NCBI GenBank assembly: GCA_019637955.1
Contig: JAHBUS010000002.1
Location: 1 to 64,000, forward strand
DNA length: 64,000 bases
Direction: 5' to 3'
Origin: Pseudobdellovibrionaceae bacterium
GTDB taxonomy: Bacteria; Bdellovibrionota; Bdellovibrionia; Bdellovibrionales; Bdellovibrionaceae
The position numbers and the translations under genes are program-made. Positions 41,470 through 49,024 of the stretch are shown piece by piece (position 1 is the stretch's first letter; the number at the start of each line of letters is the position of its first letter). A model generated the notes under the pieces. That model saw only the letters and a list, made by a program, of their open reading frames with translations. It was not told where the DNA came from and searched no databases.

Positions 41470-41880
41470 ATAAGAGCCAAACTTTTTGTCGGATTTGTTG
41501 CAGTTCTAACGATGAATGGATGTTCCACGCTGCGCGAGTCGCTGATTCTCGGCGCGGGAGCCGGTGCGGTCGTCGGCGGAATCGCTGGCGGCCAGCGGCC
41601 CGGTGATCGTGGCGAGAACGCGATCATGGGTGCCGTGATCGGCGGTGTTGCCGCCGGTCTTGCGAGCTACGCCATCCACGGGGTACTGGAGAAGCGCGAC
41701 GCGAATGTGCGCCGCGAGACGCTGATGAACCTGGAGCATTACGATGTTCTTGGTTTCGAGGGCCTGAACGCCAACCCCGGCGGCGACCGCAGCGGCAAGT
41801 GCTTCACCACGCAGGAAGTTGACGGCCAGATCATGTCAATTCCCTGCGACCTCGTGAATGGATCGGATGAGGCCAAGTGA
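41470..41880 (+). CDS. Glycine-zipper lipoprotein with probable AUA start
   Basis: 136 residues if translation begins at ATA 41470, which sits 8 bp after AGGAG; the first ATG (41512) has no ribosome-binding site and would remove the signal peptide. From ATA the protein starts (M)RAKLFVGFVAVLTMNGCSTL, a textbook lipoprotein signal with lipobox MNGC. A glycine-zipper membrane segment follows (GAGAGAVVGGIAGG ... GAVIGGVAAGLASYA). The second T4SS has a matching lipoprotein at 49867. A VirB7-like or entry-exclusion role is possible. Confidence 0.7.
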   Translation: MRAKLFVGFVAVLTMNGCSTLRESLILGAGAGAVVGGIAGGQRPGDRGENAIMGAVIGGVAAGLASYAIHGVLEKRDANVRRETLMNLEHYDVLGFEGLNANPGGDRSGKCFTTQEVDGQIMSIPCDLVNGSDEAK

Positions 41881-42269
41881 GGAACGATCCCATGCAGCCG
41901 GGTGCGGATAGAGAAGTCCTGCGCGTCGCCTTGGATAGACAGGCGGCCCAGGATTTCGCGCAGATGGCGAACCGCCTGAAGGCCCAGAACCCGCACGTCC
42001 GGGTTCAGCCTTCGGCCTTCGTGAGCTTTCTGGTGTCGGATTTCTTCGCCACCTATTTTGAAAAGGATTTTGGGATTCTGGTGGCCGAGTTCTTCGACGC
42101 GAAGAGCTACCACGAAGCGCAGTTGCAGCAAGCCAAAGCCCAGGGCGATTTTGAAAGGGTTATGGCGGAATCCCTGGTCACGATTCGGAAGATCAAGGCC
42201 AGGTCGCGGCGCAAAAGCGGCCAGAAGCGGAAGGCCAAGTCCTCGTCCAACCCCGAGAGCGCCGGTTGA
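41877..42269 (+). CDS. RHH-like DNA-binding protein (MobC-like)
   Basis: 130 residues from a GTG overlapping the lipoprotein stop (GTGA); ATG 41892 is an alternative. The N-terminal REVLRVALDRQAAQDFAQMANRLKA ... VRVQPSAFVSFLVSDFF has the strand-helix-helix pattern of ribbon-helix-helix proteins such as relaxosome accessory MobC. The C-terminus is very basic (KARSRRKSGQKRKAKSSS). The gene at 46429 has the same layout. It lies just after the candidate oriT, which suits a relaxosome factor. Confidence 0.6.
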   Translation: MRNDPMQPGADREVLRVALDRQAAQDFAQMANRLKAQNPHVRVQPSAFVSFLVSDFFATYFEKDFGILVAEFFDAKSYHEAQLQQAKAQGDFERVMAESLVTIRKIKARSRRKSGQKRKAKSSSNPESAG

Positions 42270-42304
42270 GACAATACAATCGTGCGCGGGAGCGGAAAAA
42301 TATC

Positions 42305-42333
42305 TTGCATAGTCTTCTTAAAGAGACTATATT
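42305..42333 (+). promoter_or_regulatory. Sigma70 promoter with overlapping operator
   Basis: TTGCAT (42305-42310), a 17-bp spacer and TATATT (42328-42333), just before the XRE gene at 42342. An inverted repeat ATAGTCT (42309-42315)/AGACTAT (42324-42330) lies exactly across the spacer and -10 box. This is the standard layout of an autoregulated repressor promoter. The very short leader implies a weak or leaderless start. Confidence 0.7.
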
Positions 42334-42341
42334 GACGAGTA

Positions 42342-42584
42342 ATGGATCTGGACGAGTTCACGCTGGCAGACAGATTGAAAGAACAACTTCTGACCTCCAT
42401 CGAGAAGACGATGGAGGAGGCGGACATCAGCCAAGGGGAAGTTGCTCGGAGAGTCGGTGTCCTCCGGCGGAACGTGAATCAGATCATGGGCCGGAAGAAA
42501 AACGCGTCCCTCGACTACATATTGAAGATGGCCGAGAGCATCGGCCTCGATGTGGAGATGAGGGTCAAGAAACCGAGGGCTTGA
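42342..42584 (+). CDS. XRE-family regulator next to integrase
   Basis: 80 residues. The HTH (ADISQGEVARRVGVLRRNVNQIMGRKKNASLDYILKMAESIGLDVEMRVKK, about 27-77) matches the XRE/antitoxin class with a compact C-terminus. No classic Shine-Dalgarno precedes the ATG, and the promoter's -10 box ends only 8 bp upstream, so it may be leaderless. It is likely to repress its own promoter and perhaps the excisionase/integrase genes downstream. Confidence 0.85.
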   Translation: MDLDEFTLADRLKEQLLTSIEKTMEEADISQGEVARRVGVLRRNVNQIMGRKKNASLDYILKMAESIGLDVEMRVKKPRA

Positions 42585-42694
42585 AGAAAGCCAGCGGTGA
42601 CTTCGCCGAGTGCGGCGGGTGATTCATCCGATCCAAAATTGATGATGGATTAACGGCCCCCGCGGGGGCACAGCTCTTTGAAAAGTTAAGATGG

Positions 42695-42859
42695 ATGACG
42701 GCAAGCGAGGCGGCGAGCTACTTGCGCGTATCTGTGGGTCAGCTCCGCAACATGGTCTATCGCGGCCAGGTACGGAGTTACAGACTGCAAAACCGACTGC
42801 GGTTTCTGCGGTCTGATCTCGACCGTGTGTTGAAGCCTTCCAATCGAATGGAGGCTTAA
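42695..42859 (+). CDS. Excisionase-like HTH protein
   Basis: 54 residues, MTASEAASYLRVSVGQLRNM ... FLRSDLDRVL. The pattern is a MerR/AlpA-like winged helix of the HTH_17 excisionase type: T-x-x-E-A-A-x-Y-L-x-V-S at the start and a late R-F-x-R-S-D-L-D strand. It is only 2 bp before the tyrosine integrase gene and its last codons supply that gene's GGAGG. It would control the direction of recombination (excision). An ATG at 42691 is in another frame. Confidence 0.8.
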   Translation: MTASEAASYLRVSVGQLRNMVYRGQVRSYRLQNRLRFLRSDLDRVLKPSNRMEA

Positions 42860-42861
42860 CA

Positions 42862-43983
42862 ATGGTTAGAATCTACAAGTACGAAAACGACGCTCCTCTT
42901 TATGAGGTGTACGTCAATATCAGGTCCAGATCCGGGAGAAGAACGCAGAAACGGATTCGGGGCTTCAAAACGAAGTCCGAAGCCGAGAAGCAGGAAACGA
43001 AACTTCTCCGAGAAGCGGAACGGGACCTGATCGAGAAGGAAGCTGCTGGTGAGACTTGGAAATACGTTGTGGATAAGTTTGAGGAAAACATATCTAAAAA
43101 CGAAAATCTGAAGGCTCACACCCGCCTCGACTATGTGGCAGCAGTTAGAAAGCACACCGAAGGTTTCATGAATAGGCCCATCAGCTCGATCACTCGGGTT
43201 GATGCCAAGGCTCTGTTCGCGGAACTATCGACGAAGGGTCTTTCAATCGGGCACCAAAAGAAGATCAAAATTATTCTGAATCGGCTTCATGCATTTGCCG
43301 CCGATGAAGGAATGATGTCGGAGGGGGTGAATCCCTTCCGGGCGGTCGAGTTCCCAAAGGAAGAGGAAAAAGTTCCTGAAATTCTCTCGATTGAGGAAAT
43401 CAGGCTTTTACTCAAAACCGCAAGGGACATAGACCATCCTTGGTATCCGGTTTGGGCGATGGCGCTTCTGACCGGCATGAGAAATGGTGAGCTTTATGCG
43501 CTGGCCTTTCAGGACGTGGATTTCGACAATAAGCTCATTACGCTTTCCCGCTCGTACAATACGCGAACGAGAAGTATAAAGAGCACGAAGTCTGGTTACT
43601 GGCGGCAAATCCCAATCTCGGCCGAGCTTGAAGTGCTTTTGAAGGAGCTGAAACTCAAGGCGGGAACTCGAAAAGAGGTCTTGCCGAGGCTTCCGGGTTG
43701 GGAGAAGGGCACGCAGGCGAAGGTTCTGCGGGCCTTCTGCCAGGTCGCGGGACTTCCGAGCATCAAGTTCCACACCTTGCGGGCGTGCTTTGCAACCCAG
43801 CTTATACGCACTGGCGTTCCGCCGATTCAGATTCAAAAAATCTGCGGCTGGAAAGACCTTGAAACCATGCAAATCTACATCAGACTTGCGGGGATCGAGG
43901 TGCAGGGCGTGACGGATGGGCTCAAGCTGTTGCCGGAAACCGAAGTTATGGGAAAGGTAGTCAGTCTATTTGGGGGGCAGTGA
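42862..43983 (+). CDS. int: Tyrosine recombinase (integrase) of ICE-1
   Basis: 373 residues. N-terminal arm-binding and SAM-like core-binding regions (about 1-165), then the catalytic domain: Arg in LLTGMRNGELYAL, Lys in KSTKSGYWRQIP, HTLRACFATQL (H-x-x-R), GWKDLETMQIYIRL with the nucleophile Tyr. The second histidine of the catalytic set is replaced by Trp (CGWKD), a common tolerated variant. It lies beside the right attachment repeat, as integrases usually do. It should integrate and, with the excisionase-like protein, excise the element. Confidence 0.95.
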   Translation: MVRIYKYENDAPLYEVYVNIRSRSGRRTQKRIRGFKTKSEAEKQETKLLREAERDLIEKEAAGETWKYVVDKFEENISKNENLKAHTRLDYVAAVRKHTEGFMNRPISSITRVDAKALFAELSTKGLSIGHQKKIKIILNRLHAFAADEGMMSEGVNPFRAVEFPKEEEKVPEILSIEEIRLLLKTARDIDHPWYPVWAMALLTGMRNGELYALAFQDVDFDNKLITLSRSYNTRTRSIKSTKSGYWRQIPISAELEVLLKELKLKAGTRKEVLPRLPGWEKGTQAKVLRAFCQVAGLPSIKFHTLRACFATQLIRTGVPPIQIQKICGWKDLETMQIYIRLAGIEVQGVTDGLKLLPETEVMGKVVSLFGGQ

Positions 43984-43993
43984 TGCCCCGTGA

Positions 43994-44016
43994 TGGCTAC
44001 ACTCTGGCTACAAATT
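43994..44016 (+). repeat. Candidate right attachment site of ICE-1
   Basis: Two TGGCTACA words at 43994 and 44005, 11 bp apart, followed by AATT. It equals 125-147 at 22 of 23 positions. It overlaps the final codons and stop of the minus-strand serine recombinase gene (EFVARV-stop), so ICE-1 appears to have inserted at the 3' end of a gene belonging to the neighbouring element. Confidence 0.72.
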
Positions 44017-45661
44017 CACCTAAACTTGTGAAATGGTTGGAGTCTCGAAGAATCCGCCAATTTCGATTTCCCTTCATTTCGGCCAATTTCTCGAATGGCT
44101 TTTCCAAACGATAATGCAGAGTTAAGTCATCCAAAGTCGGGTTCGAACATACGTTTTTCAGGTAATCCACGCGTTCTTGGCGATCCATCGTTTTCCAGAG
44201 TTCTTTCGCGCCGATAGCCAGTTCTAACACTTTTTGGACCGCGACCTCTCCCGAGTCGGTGATCAAGAGGTTGAGATGTTCGAGCTGGTCGGTGCAGTCA
44301 TCTTCGCGCTTTTCCAGAAGCGCGATTTGATCTTCGTAATCGACCTGCGCGAGCTTGCCCATAGTGAAGAGATTTACGACATTGCGGCGCTGTTCGCGGA
44401 CTTCCTGCATGACGATCCTGAAGCCCTCCATTTGCTTTTTGATCGCCGTCCGTTGCTTCTCAAAGGAGTTTTTGATTTCGTTCGAGAGGTCGGCGGCAAA
44501 CTCTTTGGTGATGTCAATGCGGTCCACGCTGGGCTCGAACTGAGCGAATATTTTTTCTTCGGAAGAGTAAACAAGCTTCCCGTGGACCTTCCGCGAATTG
44601 GAACAACGGTAGAGGTGATAGACTTTAGCTTCGCCCGTACTTTTCAAGATTTTCTCCTTTTTCTCGTAGGTGATGAGGCGCTGACATTCGGGGTGAGCGC
44701 AGGTGAGCCAGCCTCGGAAAATGTCATCGCCCGCCGCCACGGAGGAAACACGATACTTGCAGGCGTTACCGTTGTTGACGGCTTCGACGGCCTTTAGGAC
44801 TTGTGCAGGAATGATCTTCTCATGCTTGCCCGGATACCGGATCGGGTCATCCTTCAGGTGGAAGAAACCCCAATAAAATTCATTCTTGAGACGGGCTTCT
44901 ATGGCGTGACGACTGTACGTTTCGCGCATTTCCGCGGGCACGAAAAATTCTTCTTTTCCGCCTTGGCGTACCTTTGCCGCGAGATTGATCCTCCGAATTT
45001 CATCGTATGAAGTTCCCTGAGCGCGGAGCTCAAATTCCCTTTGAACAATGCGCACGTTTCTCGTATCGGGGTCCACGATGACTTTCGCCGTGCCTTTGAT
45101 GCCGTTACCGTACTTGTCGCGGTCCTTGTAATGAATGTAGCCAAGTGCCGTCCAACGGTAAGGCCACCATCCCTCAAGGGCTTTCGTGCGGAGCGAAGCC
45201 TTTAGGGTTGTGCTCTTTCCGCGTGATTCGCCTTTGTTCATAACGGCGTTCATTTCCCGAAACGCAAAATCCGCGTCGGGGGTCTTCTTCCAGTAAACGC
45301 GCCCTTCGGTGACATGGTGAATGATGATCTTGCCAGCGCGAATCAGTTCCTCGTGCTTTTCCACGTCAGTCAGATTACGGGCCTCCCGAGAGCTCCAGAA
45401 AAAAACGATGTGCCGGATCTTCTCTTTGAGGGCGTGCTGGATCAGCGCGTGGAACTTTTTCCGTTCCTTGCGCTTAAATGCCGTTTCGATAATGGACTCG
45501 ATTTGTACGACTTCGAGCCCTTGTTTTTGAGCGTATTCGACGTTTTCGCGGCGCTGGGTTTCGCCGGATGTGTTTTCTTTTTGCCCGTAACCGCTTCGGC
45601 GAATGACCAGCAGGGTTCGCTTGTTCGGGTCAGATTTCCAGCTCTCAGAAATGTCTTCCAT
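43997..45661 (-). CDS. Large serine recombinase with zinc-ribbon (ICE-2)
   Basis: 554 residues; ATG follows GGAAAGG. Resolvase domain (catalytic Ser in VIRRSGYGQ near residue 23; FFWSSREARN), recombinase domain (WWPYRWTALGYIHYKDRDKYGNGIKG ... RLKNEFYWGFFHL), then a zinc-ribbon part (CAHPEC ... YRCSNSR) and a long coiled coil (ADLSNEIKNSFEKQRTAIKKQMEG) as in phiC31-type integrases. Its last six codons lie in the right attachment repeat. It is the probable integrase of the second element, transcribed toward ICE-1. Confidence 0.92.
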   Translation of the reverse strand: MEDISESWKSDPNKRTLLVIRRSGYGQKENTSGETQRRENVEYAQKQGLEVVQIESIIETAFKRKERKKFHALIQHALKEKIRHIVFFWSSREARNLTDVEKHEELIRAGKIIIHHVTEGRVYWKKTPDADFAFREMNAVMNKGESRGKSTTLKASLRTKALEGWWPYRWTALGYIHYKDRDKYGNGIKGTAKVIVDPDTRNVRIVQREFELRAQGTSYDEIRRINLAAKVRQGGKEEFFVPAEMRETYSRHAIEARLKNEFYWGFFHLKDDPIRYPGKHEKIIPAQVLKAVEAVNNGNACKYRVSSVAAGDDIFRGWLTCAHPECQRLITYEKKEKILKSTGEAKVYHLYRCSNSRKVHGKLVYSSEEKIFAQFEPSVDRIDITKEFAADLSNEIKNSFEKQRTAIKKQMEGFRIVMQEVREQRRNVVNLFTMGKLAQVDYEDQIALLEKREDDCTDQLEHLNLLITDSGEVAVQKVLELAIGAKELWKTMDRQERVDYLKNVCSNPTLDDLTLHYRLEKPFEKLAEMKGNRNWRILRDSNHFTSLGEFVARV

Positions 45662-45679
45662 AAAATGCCTTTCCTTTCG

Positions 45680-46105
45680 TTATTCTACCAAATGTCCCTC
45701 TTGGGGCGCAGTCCTATCGGGTTCTAACATTGGCGCTTCCTCTTGCGGCCTGGGCTTAAAGCGTTTCCCTTCCAGTATCAGTTTTGTCTCTTGGTCCAGA
45801 AGCATCCTAAAGACGTTCGCCACCCTTTGAAATTCCGCCTTCGTAAGCTGAAGGCGAGTGCCGTCAGGGTAAACGTATTCTTTATAGATCGCTTCGGGGT
45901 CTGCATTGTCCTCTGCCTCATTCTTCTCGGCGGCGCCATCTTGTGCGCTCAGGCGCTCAAGAATCGCCGCCTTGTTTTCCCTCAAGATGGTCCGCTGGCT
46001 TTCGGTCAGCGGACCCTTCATTGCGCGAAGGTGGAGGGCTCCGTCTTTCGCGCTCACTTCCACGCCTTCACTCTGGAGCTTTTGCAAGATTTCTTGGGTG
46101 GTCAT
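45680..46105 (-). CDS. TubC-docking-like small protein
   Basis: 141 residues. The first 52 (MTTQEILQKLQSEGVEVSAK ... TESQRTILRENKAAILERL) resemble the TubC N-terminal docking domain, a helix-hairpin module best known from PKS/NRPS assembly lines but also seen in mobile-element proteins. The rest is acidic then basic, with no known domain. It starts directly after the stop of the winged-helix gene and ends 18 bp before the serine recombinase start, so it may bridge recombinase subunits or accessory factors; this is conjecture. Confidence 0.62.
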   Translation of the reverse strand: MTTQEILQKLQSEGVEVSAKDGALHLRAMKGPLTESQRTILRENKAAILERLSAQDGAAEKNEAEDNADPEAIYKEYVYPDGTRLQLTKAEFQRVANVFRMLLDQETKLILEGKRFKPRPQEEAPMLEPDRTAPQEGHLVE

Positions 46106-46420
46106 TTAGATGACCTCCTCGTAAATCTCCGGCTCGCTGGAGTAGCGGGCCGTGCTCTCTGTGCGGCTCAGTCGGTAGCGGAATGGATCGCATTTCTTTC
46201 CTGATCCGGTTCGCAACACCGCGCCTTCGCGCACAAGATACTTCAGAGCCGCAATTTTCGTTCTCCTTCGACCGGGCACCTCCCTTCCGATCTGGCCCCC
46301 GGTGGCGGATCGTTTGGTGAAGAGAAAGTCCAAGATGTCTTTTTGGATTCTCTTGGTAGCTTCATTTCCTAAGTCGGCGGTGATCGGCGCGAGTGGTTGA
46401 CTTGCGCTCGATTCGCTCAA
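46106..46420 (-). CDS. Winged-helix-like small protein
   Basis: 104 residues from a TTG preceded by GAGGTGAG. The central TKRIQKDILDFLFTKRSATGGQIGREVPGRRRTKIAALKYLVREGAVLRTGSGKK is a winged-helix DNA-binding pattern (two helices, recognition helix, wing RTGSGKKxDPFRY). It lies between the RHH-like gene and the TubC-like gene in the ICE-2 recombinase operon. A regulator or recombination directionality factor is possible. Confidence 0.65.
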   Translation of the reverse strand: MSESSASQPLAPITADLGNEATKRIQKDILDFLFTKRSATGGQIGREVPGRRRTKIAALKYLVREGAVLRTGSGKKCDPFRYRLSRTESTARYSSEPEIYEEVI

Positions 46421-46428
46421 GACTCACC

Positions 46429-46785
46429 TCATTCTTTCGGTTCCGATTCGATTTTCTGGGTCCGCTTCGTGCCGGTCGCCGTCGTCTGGTTCTTTTGCCG
46501 CTGAATCACCGGAGCGAGAAGCCCGCCGACTTCGATAGAGCCGCCCGCATTTCGGGCGGCCTTCATTTGTCTAACGACTTCTTCCATGTGCGCGATTTCG
46601 TCGAAGTGATCGCCGCGAATCGTTTGAACGTGCTTCGTGAAATACGCCGCTTTGAAAAAGCTGATGATCCACGAGGCGAGTTCGGTTTTCGTCACGCGGC
46701 TGGCCTTGTCTTCGTTGACGATGTTCTTCATCTCTTCGAGGTCTTGGTCGGCGGCGGCGGTAATCACGATCTTGGCGTTTCCCAT
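46429..46785 (-). CDS. RHH/MobC-like small protein (ICE-2)
   Basis: 118 residues; ATG after AAGGAG. The N-terminal AKIVITAAADQDLEEMKNIVNEDKASRVTKTELASWIISFF has the strand-helix-helix pattern of ribbon-helix-helix proteins and parallels the ICE-1 protein at 41877. The C-terminus is basic and Gln/Thr-rich. A relaxosome accessory or partition-like role is plausible, given an oriT candidate 2 kb away. Confidence 0.58.
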   Translation of the reverse strand: MGNAKIVITAAADQDLEEMKNIVNEDKASRVTKTELASWIISFFKAAYFTKHVQTIRGDHFDEIAHMEEVVRQMKAARNAGGSIEVGGLLAPVIQRQKNQTTATGTKRTQKIESEPKE

Positions 46786-46797
46786 TCGTGCATCTCC

Positions 46798-47115
46798 TTA
46801 TTTCTTGAGGCCCCAGCGGATCGCCAGGGCCTCGATGCAGGCGATTTGCAGAGGAGTGTCCATTGCAAAAGCGCGGTCGAAGGGGTCGGGCTTGGTTTCC
46901 ACGCGGTCGCACCAAATGGCCTGTGCCCAGACAACGGCGGCGGAGTGGCCGCCCCCGAAGTCGTTGCCCCAAATTTTTTCCCACTCGATGCGCTCGCGCT
47001 CGATGTTGACCCAAGGCAAAGCCTTGGCCTTTAGTTCCGCGTCGGCGGTGAAGACATGAAGGACCGCGCGAAGTTCGCGTGACATTTTCTTGTTCTTGTT
47101 CTTGTTCGTAGTCAT
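46798..47115 (-). CDS. Small protein of ICE-2, function unknown
   Basis: 105 residues from ATG 47115 (GGGGAGAG upstream), overlapping the preceding stop by 4 bp. The N-terminus is a short Asn-Lys repeat caused by a tandem AACAAG-type DNA repeat. The rest has conserved-looking Trp residues (LPWVNIERERIEWEKIWGNDFGGGHSAAVVWAQAIW). No family recognised. Confidence 0.55.
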   Translation of the reverse strand: MTTNKNKNKKMSRELRAVLHVFTADAELKAKALPWVNIERERIEWEKIWGNDFGGGHSAAVVWAQAIWCDRVETKPDPFDRAFAMDTPLQIACIEALAIRWGLKK

Positions 47116-47546
47116 TCGTTCTCTCCCCAAAGTTCCACGACTTCACCGCGTTCAAAGTTTTGATCTGCAAGGGCCTTAGTCCAACGATCCGCGAGTGTCC
47201 GTAAGTAACGGTGCTCCCGTAGATTCGAGAGCCAAGAGCCGTCCGTGCAGTTGACCCAGATGCCGTTTCCGAAAAAGGCGTCTTGCGGGTGCCAACGCCC
47301 GCGCTCGTCCATTTCAAGAATTATTTCCGGGTCCGGCAATAGTTCGTCGTCGGCGTAGGCATACTGACCGATGATAATTTTTCCGGCGCGTCGTTCGATG
47401 TGCAGAGGGCGGGAACCGGAGATGCCGATTGTCGCGCTGAAGTTCTTGGTTTGCTGAAAGCAGTCAAGAAGCTGATGCGCTCCCAGCAGTCCCTCGATGT
47501 ATTCTTGCAAATTCTTGGCGGTTTGTTCGTGACGAAGTAGATTCAT
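47112..47546 (-). CDS. Small DUF6908-like protein
   Basis: 144 residues from ATG 47546, after AAAGGACG. The segment PLHIERRAGKIIIGQYAYADDELLPDPEIILEMDERGRWHPQDAFFGN resembles DUF6908 (a beta-rich family common beside antirestriction genes), but I make the match from memory. Function unknown. It follows ardA after a strong GC hairpin. Confidence 0.55.
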   Translation of the reverse strand: MNLLRHEQTAKNLQEYIEGLLGAHQLLDCFQQTKNFSATIGISGSRPLHIERRAGKIIIGQYAYADDELLPDPEIILEMDERGRWHPQDAFFGNGIWVNCTDGSWLSNLREHRYLRTLADRWTKALADQNFERGEVVELWGENE

Positions 47547-47572
47547 GTCGTCGTCCTTTTCCGTAAAGATGA

Positions 47573-47591
47573 GGGCGGGCACGGCCCGCCC
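47573..47591 (-). other. GC stem-loop after ardA
   Basis: GGGCGGGC, loop ACG, GCCCGCCC: a perfect 8-bp stem between the ardA stop (47600) and the next start (47546). No T-run follows on the minus strand, so it looks more like an mRNA-processing or partial attenuator element than a full terminator. Confidence 0.5.
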
Positions 47592-47599
47592 CTCTCCGG

Positions 47600-48145
47600 T
47601 TAGTGATTTGAGTAAACGTAAATTTGGCCGTGGTTGTAGATGAACGAATAATCTCCGTTCAGTTCGAGGTCGCGGGCATAACCTTCATAGTCGAAGTAGT
47701 TGCGCGCCCATTCGGGAACTTCCGCAAGCTGGCCGGTCGATTCCAGAAGATAGTCGGCGAAGGCTTCGCGGGAGTCGTGGGCACCTTGCCATTGCTCCAG
47801 AAACTTCTCTTCCAATTCGTCAACGTCGGAGTGTTGGCCGTCCTGGTTGGTGTACCAAAGCTCGAAGCCGTCCCCATGTTCCTCGATGAGTTCCGCAATC
47901 TTTGAAACCCGCGCCATGTCCGGCCACTCGCCCAATTCGATTTGGCCGAAACCATCGTAATCGTGAACGGCCCACTCCTCTGCGAAGGGTTCCGGCGATG
48001 CCTTCAGTATTTCGCTGATCTCGCTTTGGATAGACTCGGCATCTTGGGTTGCGGAAATCCAACGTCCGTGCAGTTTGCCGTTGTTGTAGGCTGCGAGGCA
48101 GGCAACGTAGATTTGCGGTTCAGTTTTGGAAGATTGGTTTTGCAT
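47600..48145 (-). CDS. ardA: ArdA antirestriction protein
   Basis: 181 residues, highly acidic. Hallmarks: QIYVACLAAYNNGKLHGRWISA at the start, EEWAVHDYDGFGQIELGEWPDM, a central helix pair, EKFLEQWQGAHDSREAFADYLLE and the end WARNYFDYEGYARDLELNGDYSFI. ArdA mimics B-form DNA and blocks type I restriction enzymes when a conjugated strand enters a new host. In conjugative plasmids it sits in the leading region near oriT; here a hairpin-rich gap with a nested repeat lies directly upstream. Confidence 0.95.
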   Translation of the reverse strand: MQNQSSKTEPQIYVACLAAYNNGKLHGRWISATQDAESIQSEISEILKASPEPFAEEWAVHDYDGFGQIELGEWPDMARVSKIAELIEEHGDGFELWYTNQDGQHSDVDELEEKFLEQWQGAHDSREAFADYLLESTGQLAEVPEWARNYFDYEGYARDLELNGDYSFIYNHGQIYVYSNH

Positions 48146-48429
48146 AGTGACTTCTCCTTTTGTTCTCGGGAACTGGATTGCTCCCTTAAAAAATTTTTTC
48201 CCTGCGGCCCGGTTCGTACCCAGCTCGCTGGGCGGAGGGAAAAAAAGGAGATGGCTGGCGGGGTTTGCTTGAAGTGGACCTAGCCCCTTGGGGCGTTTCC
48301 GTGGGACGTGCCACCAAGCGAAGCGACTGGCGCGGCGCTCGGATGGGCCAATTCAAATTTGCAAAGCGTGACAGTCTCGACCAATAAAAGGAAAGGCGTG
48401 GTTGCCGAAGGCGACCGCGCAATCGTCTT

Positions 48430-48588
48430 TCGCGGGCAGTCCGCTTGGACGGACATTGATGCCCGCGAGTTCTTCCCGTGGCGGGATCTCCAAGGGCAAA
48501 GGCCCTTGGGCCTCGGAGGGATTCTAAAGGGAGGCCGGAGGTGCGGTCGCCCTTTCGTCAGGAGATCAAAGAGGGAGACACCCTCTTT
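48430..48588. repeat. Cluster of hairpins upstream of ardA
   Basis: Three separate stems: TCGCGGGCA/TGCCCGCGA (48430-48468) enclosing GTCCG/CGGAC; CAAGGGC/GCCCTTG (48491-48508); AAAGAGGG/CCCTCTTT (48568-48588). All arms are perfect. They lie in the 879-bp gene-free gap 48146-49024. Such fields resemble single-strand promoters (Frpo/ssi) that drive leading-region genes in the incoming strand; this is inference. Confidence 0.6.
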
Positions 48589-48758
48589 GCAGAATCAAAG
48601 ACGGCCCCCAAAAAAAACCGATGATAGCACCGACCTTCGCCGCCGCTGCCTTGCCACCTTCATGACTTTCCTGTTACCGCCCTCACCACTGAACCTTTTT
48701 TGGGGGACCGGATTTGATTCTCTGGAGAGAGAGAAAACATCATCATTCATTCACCATC

Positions 48759-48882
48759 TGCCCCTGCCCCTTGCCCATGTATTGGAGACAGTTCCTGACC
48801 ACTTCCCACCGTAATGTATTCATGTAGGGGGGGAGTGGTCAGGAACGATCAGGCGCAAAGGAATGGGCAAGGGGCAGGGGCA
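48759..48882. other. Nested inverted repeat, candidate oriT of ICE-2
   Basis: The outer arms TGCCCCTGCCCCTTGCCCAT (48759-48778) and their exact reverse complement (48863-48882) are perfect over 20 bp. The inner arms GTTCCTGACCACT (48791-48803) and AGTGGTCAGGAAC (48834-48846) are perfect over 13 bp. The whole forms a 124-bp two-tier cruciform. It lies between ardA and the 3' end of the Replic_Relax-like gene. An origin of transfer or a single-strand replication origin fits; no nick motif can be named. Confidence 0.6.
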
Positions 48883-48940
48883 CTTCTTCATGAATTTCGT
48901 AGCTTTGCCTGGAATTTTCTTTCTCGTCGCCGCGTCTTCA

Positions 48941-48964
48941 AAGTGTTCCACCTGGTGAACACTT
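48941..48964. repeat. Palindromic operator-like site
   Basis: AAGTGTTC (48941-48948) and GAACACTT (48957-48964) with an 8-bp spacer CACCTGGT that is itself nearly palindromic. It lies 61 bp from the Replic_Relax-like gene's stop. A binding site for a dimeric DNA-binding protein, e.g. an RHH-like relaxosome factor. Confidence 0.5.
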
Positions 48965-49024
48965 ACCGAAACCGCATCGCCAGTCGCCGCCGCCAGCTTT
49001 GTGACGACAGCGCCCCGCGAAGCT

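Noticed and set aside
43997-44060. tRNA gene at the right attachment site
   Set aside because: The recombinase C-terminus (RDSN) recalls frames read from antisense tRNAs, but no T-arm GTTCGAATC or acceptor stem is present.
48308-48814. Plus-strand open frame of about 168 codons, and a short minus-strand frame at 48186-48422
   Set aside because: Both consist mostly of the hairpin field, lack ribosome-binding sites and look compositionally unlike neighbouring genes.
48941-48964. parS site
   Set aside because: Similar in outline to TGTTTCACGTGAAACA but two bases longer with a different core; no ParA/ParB pair is adjacent.
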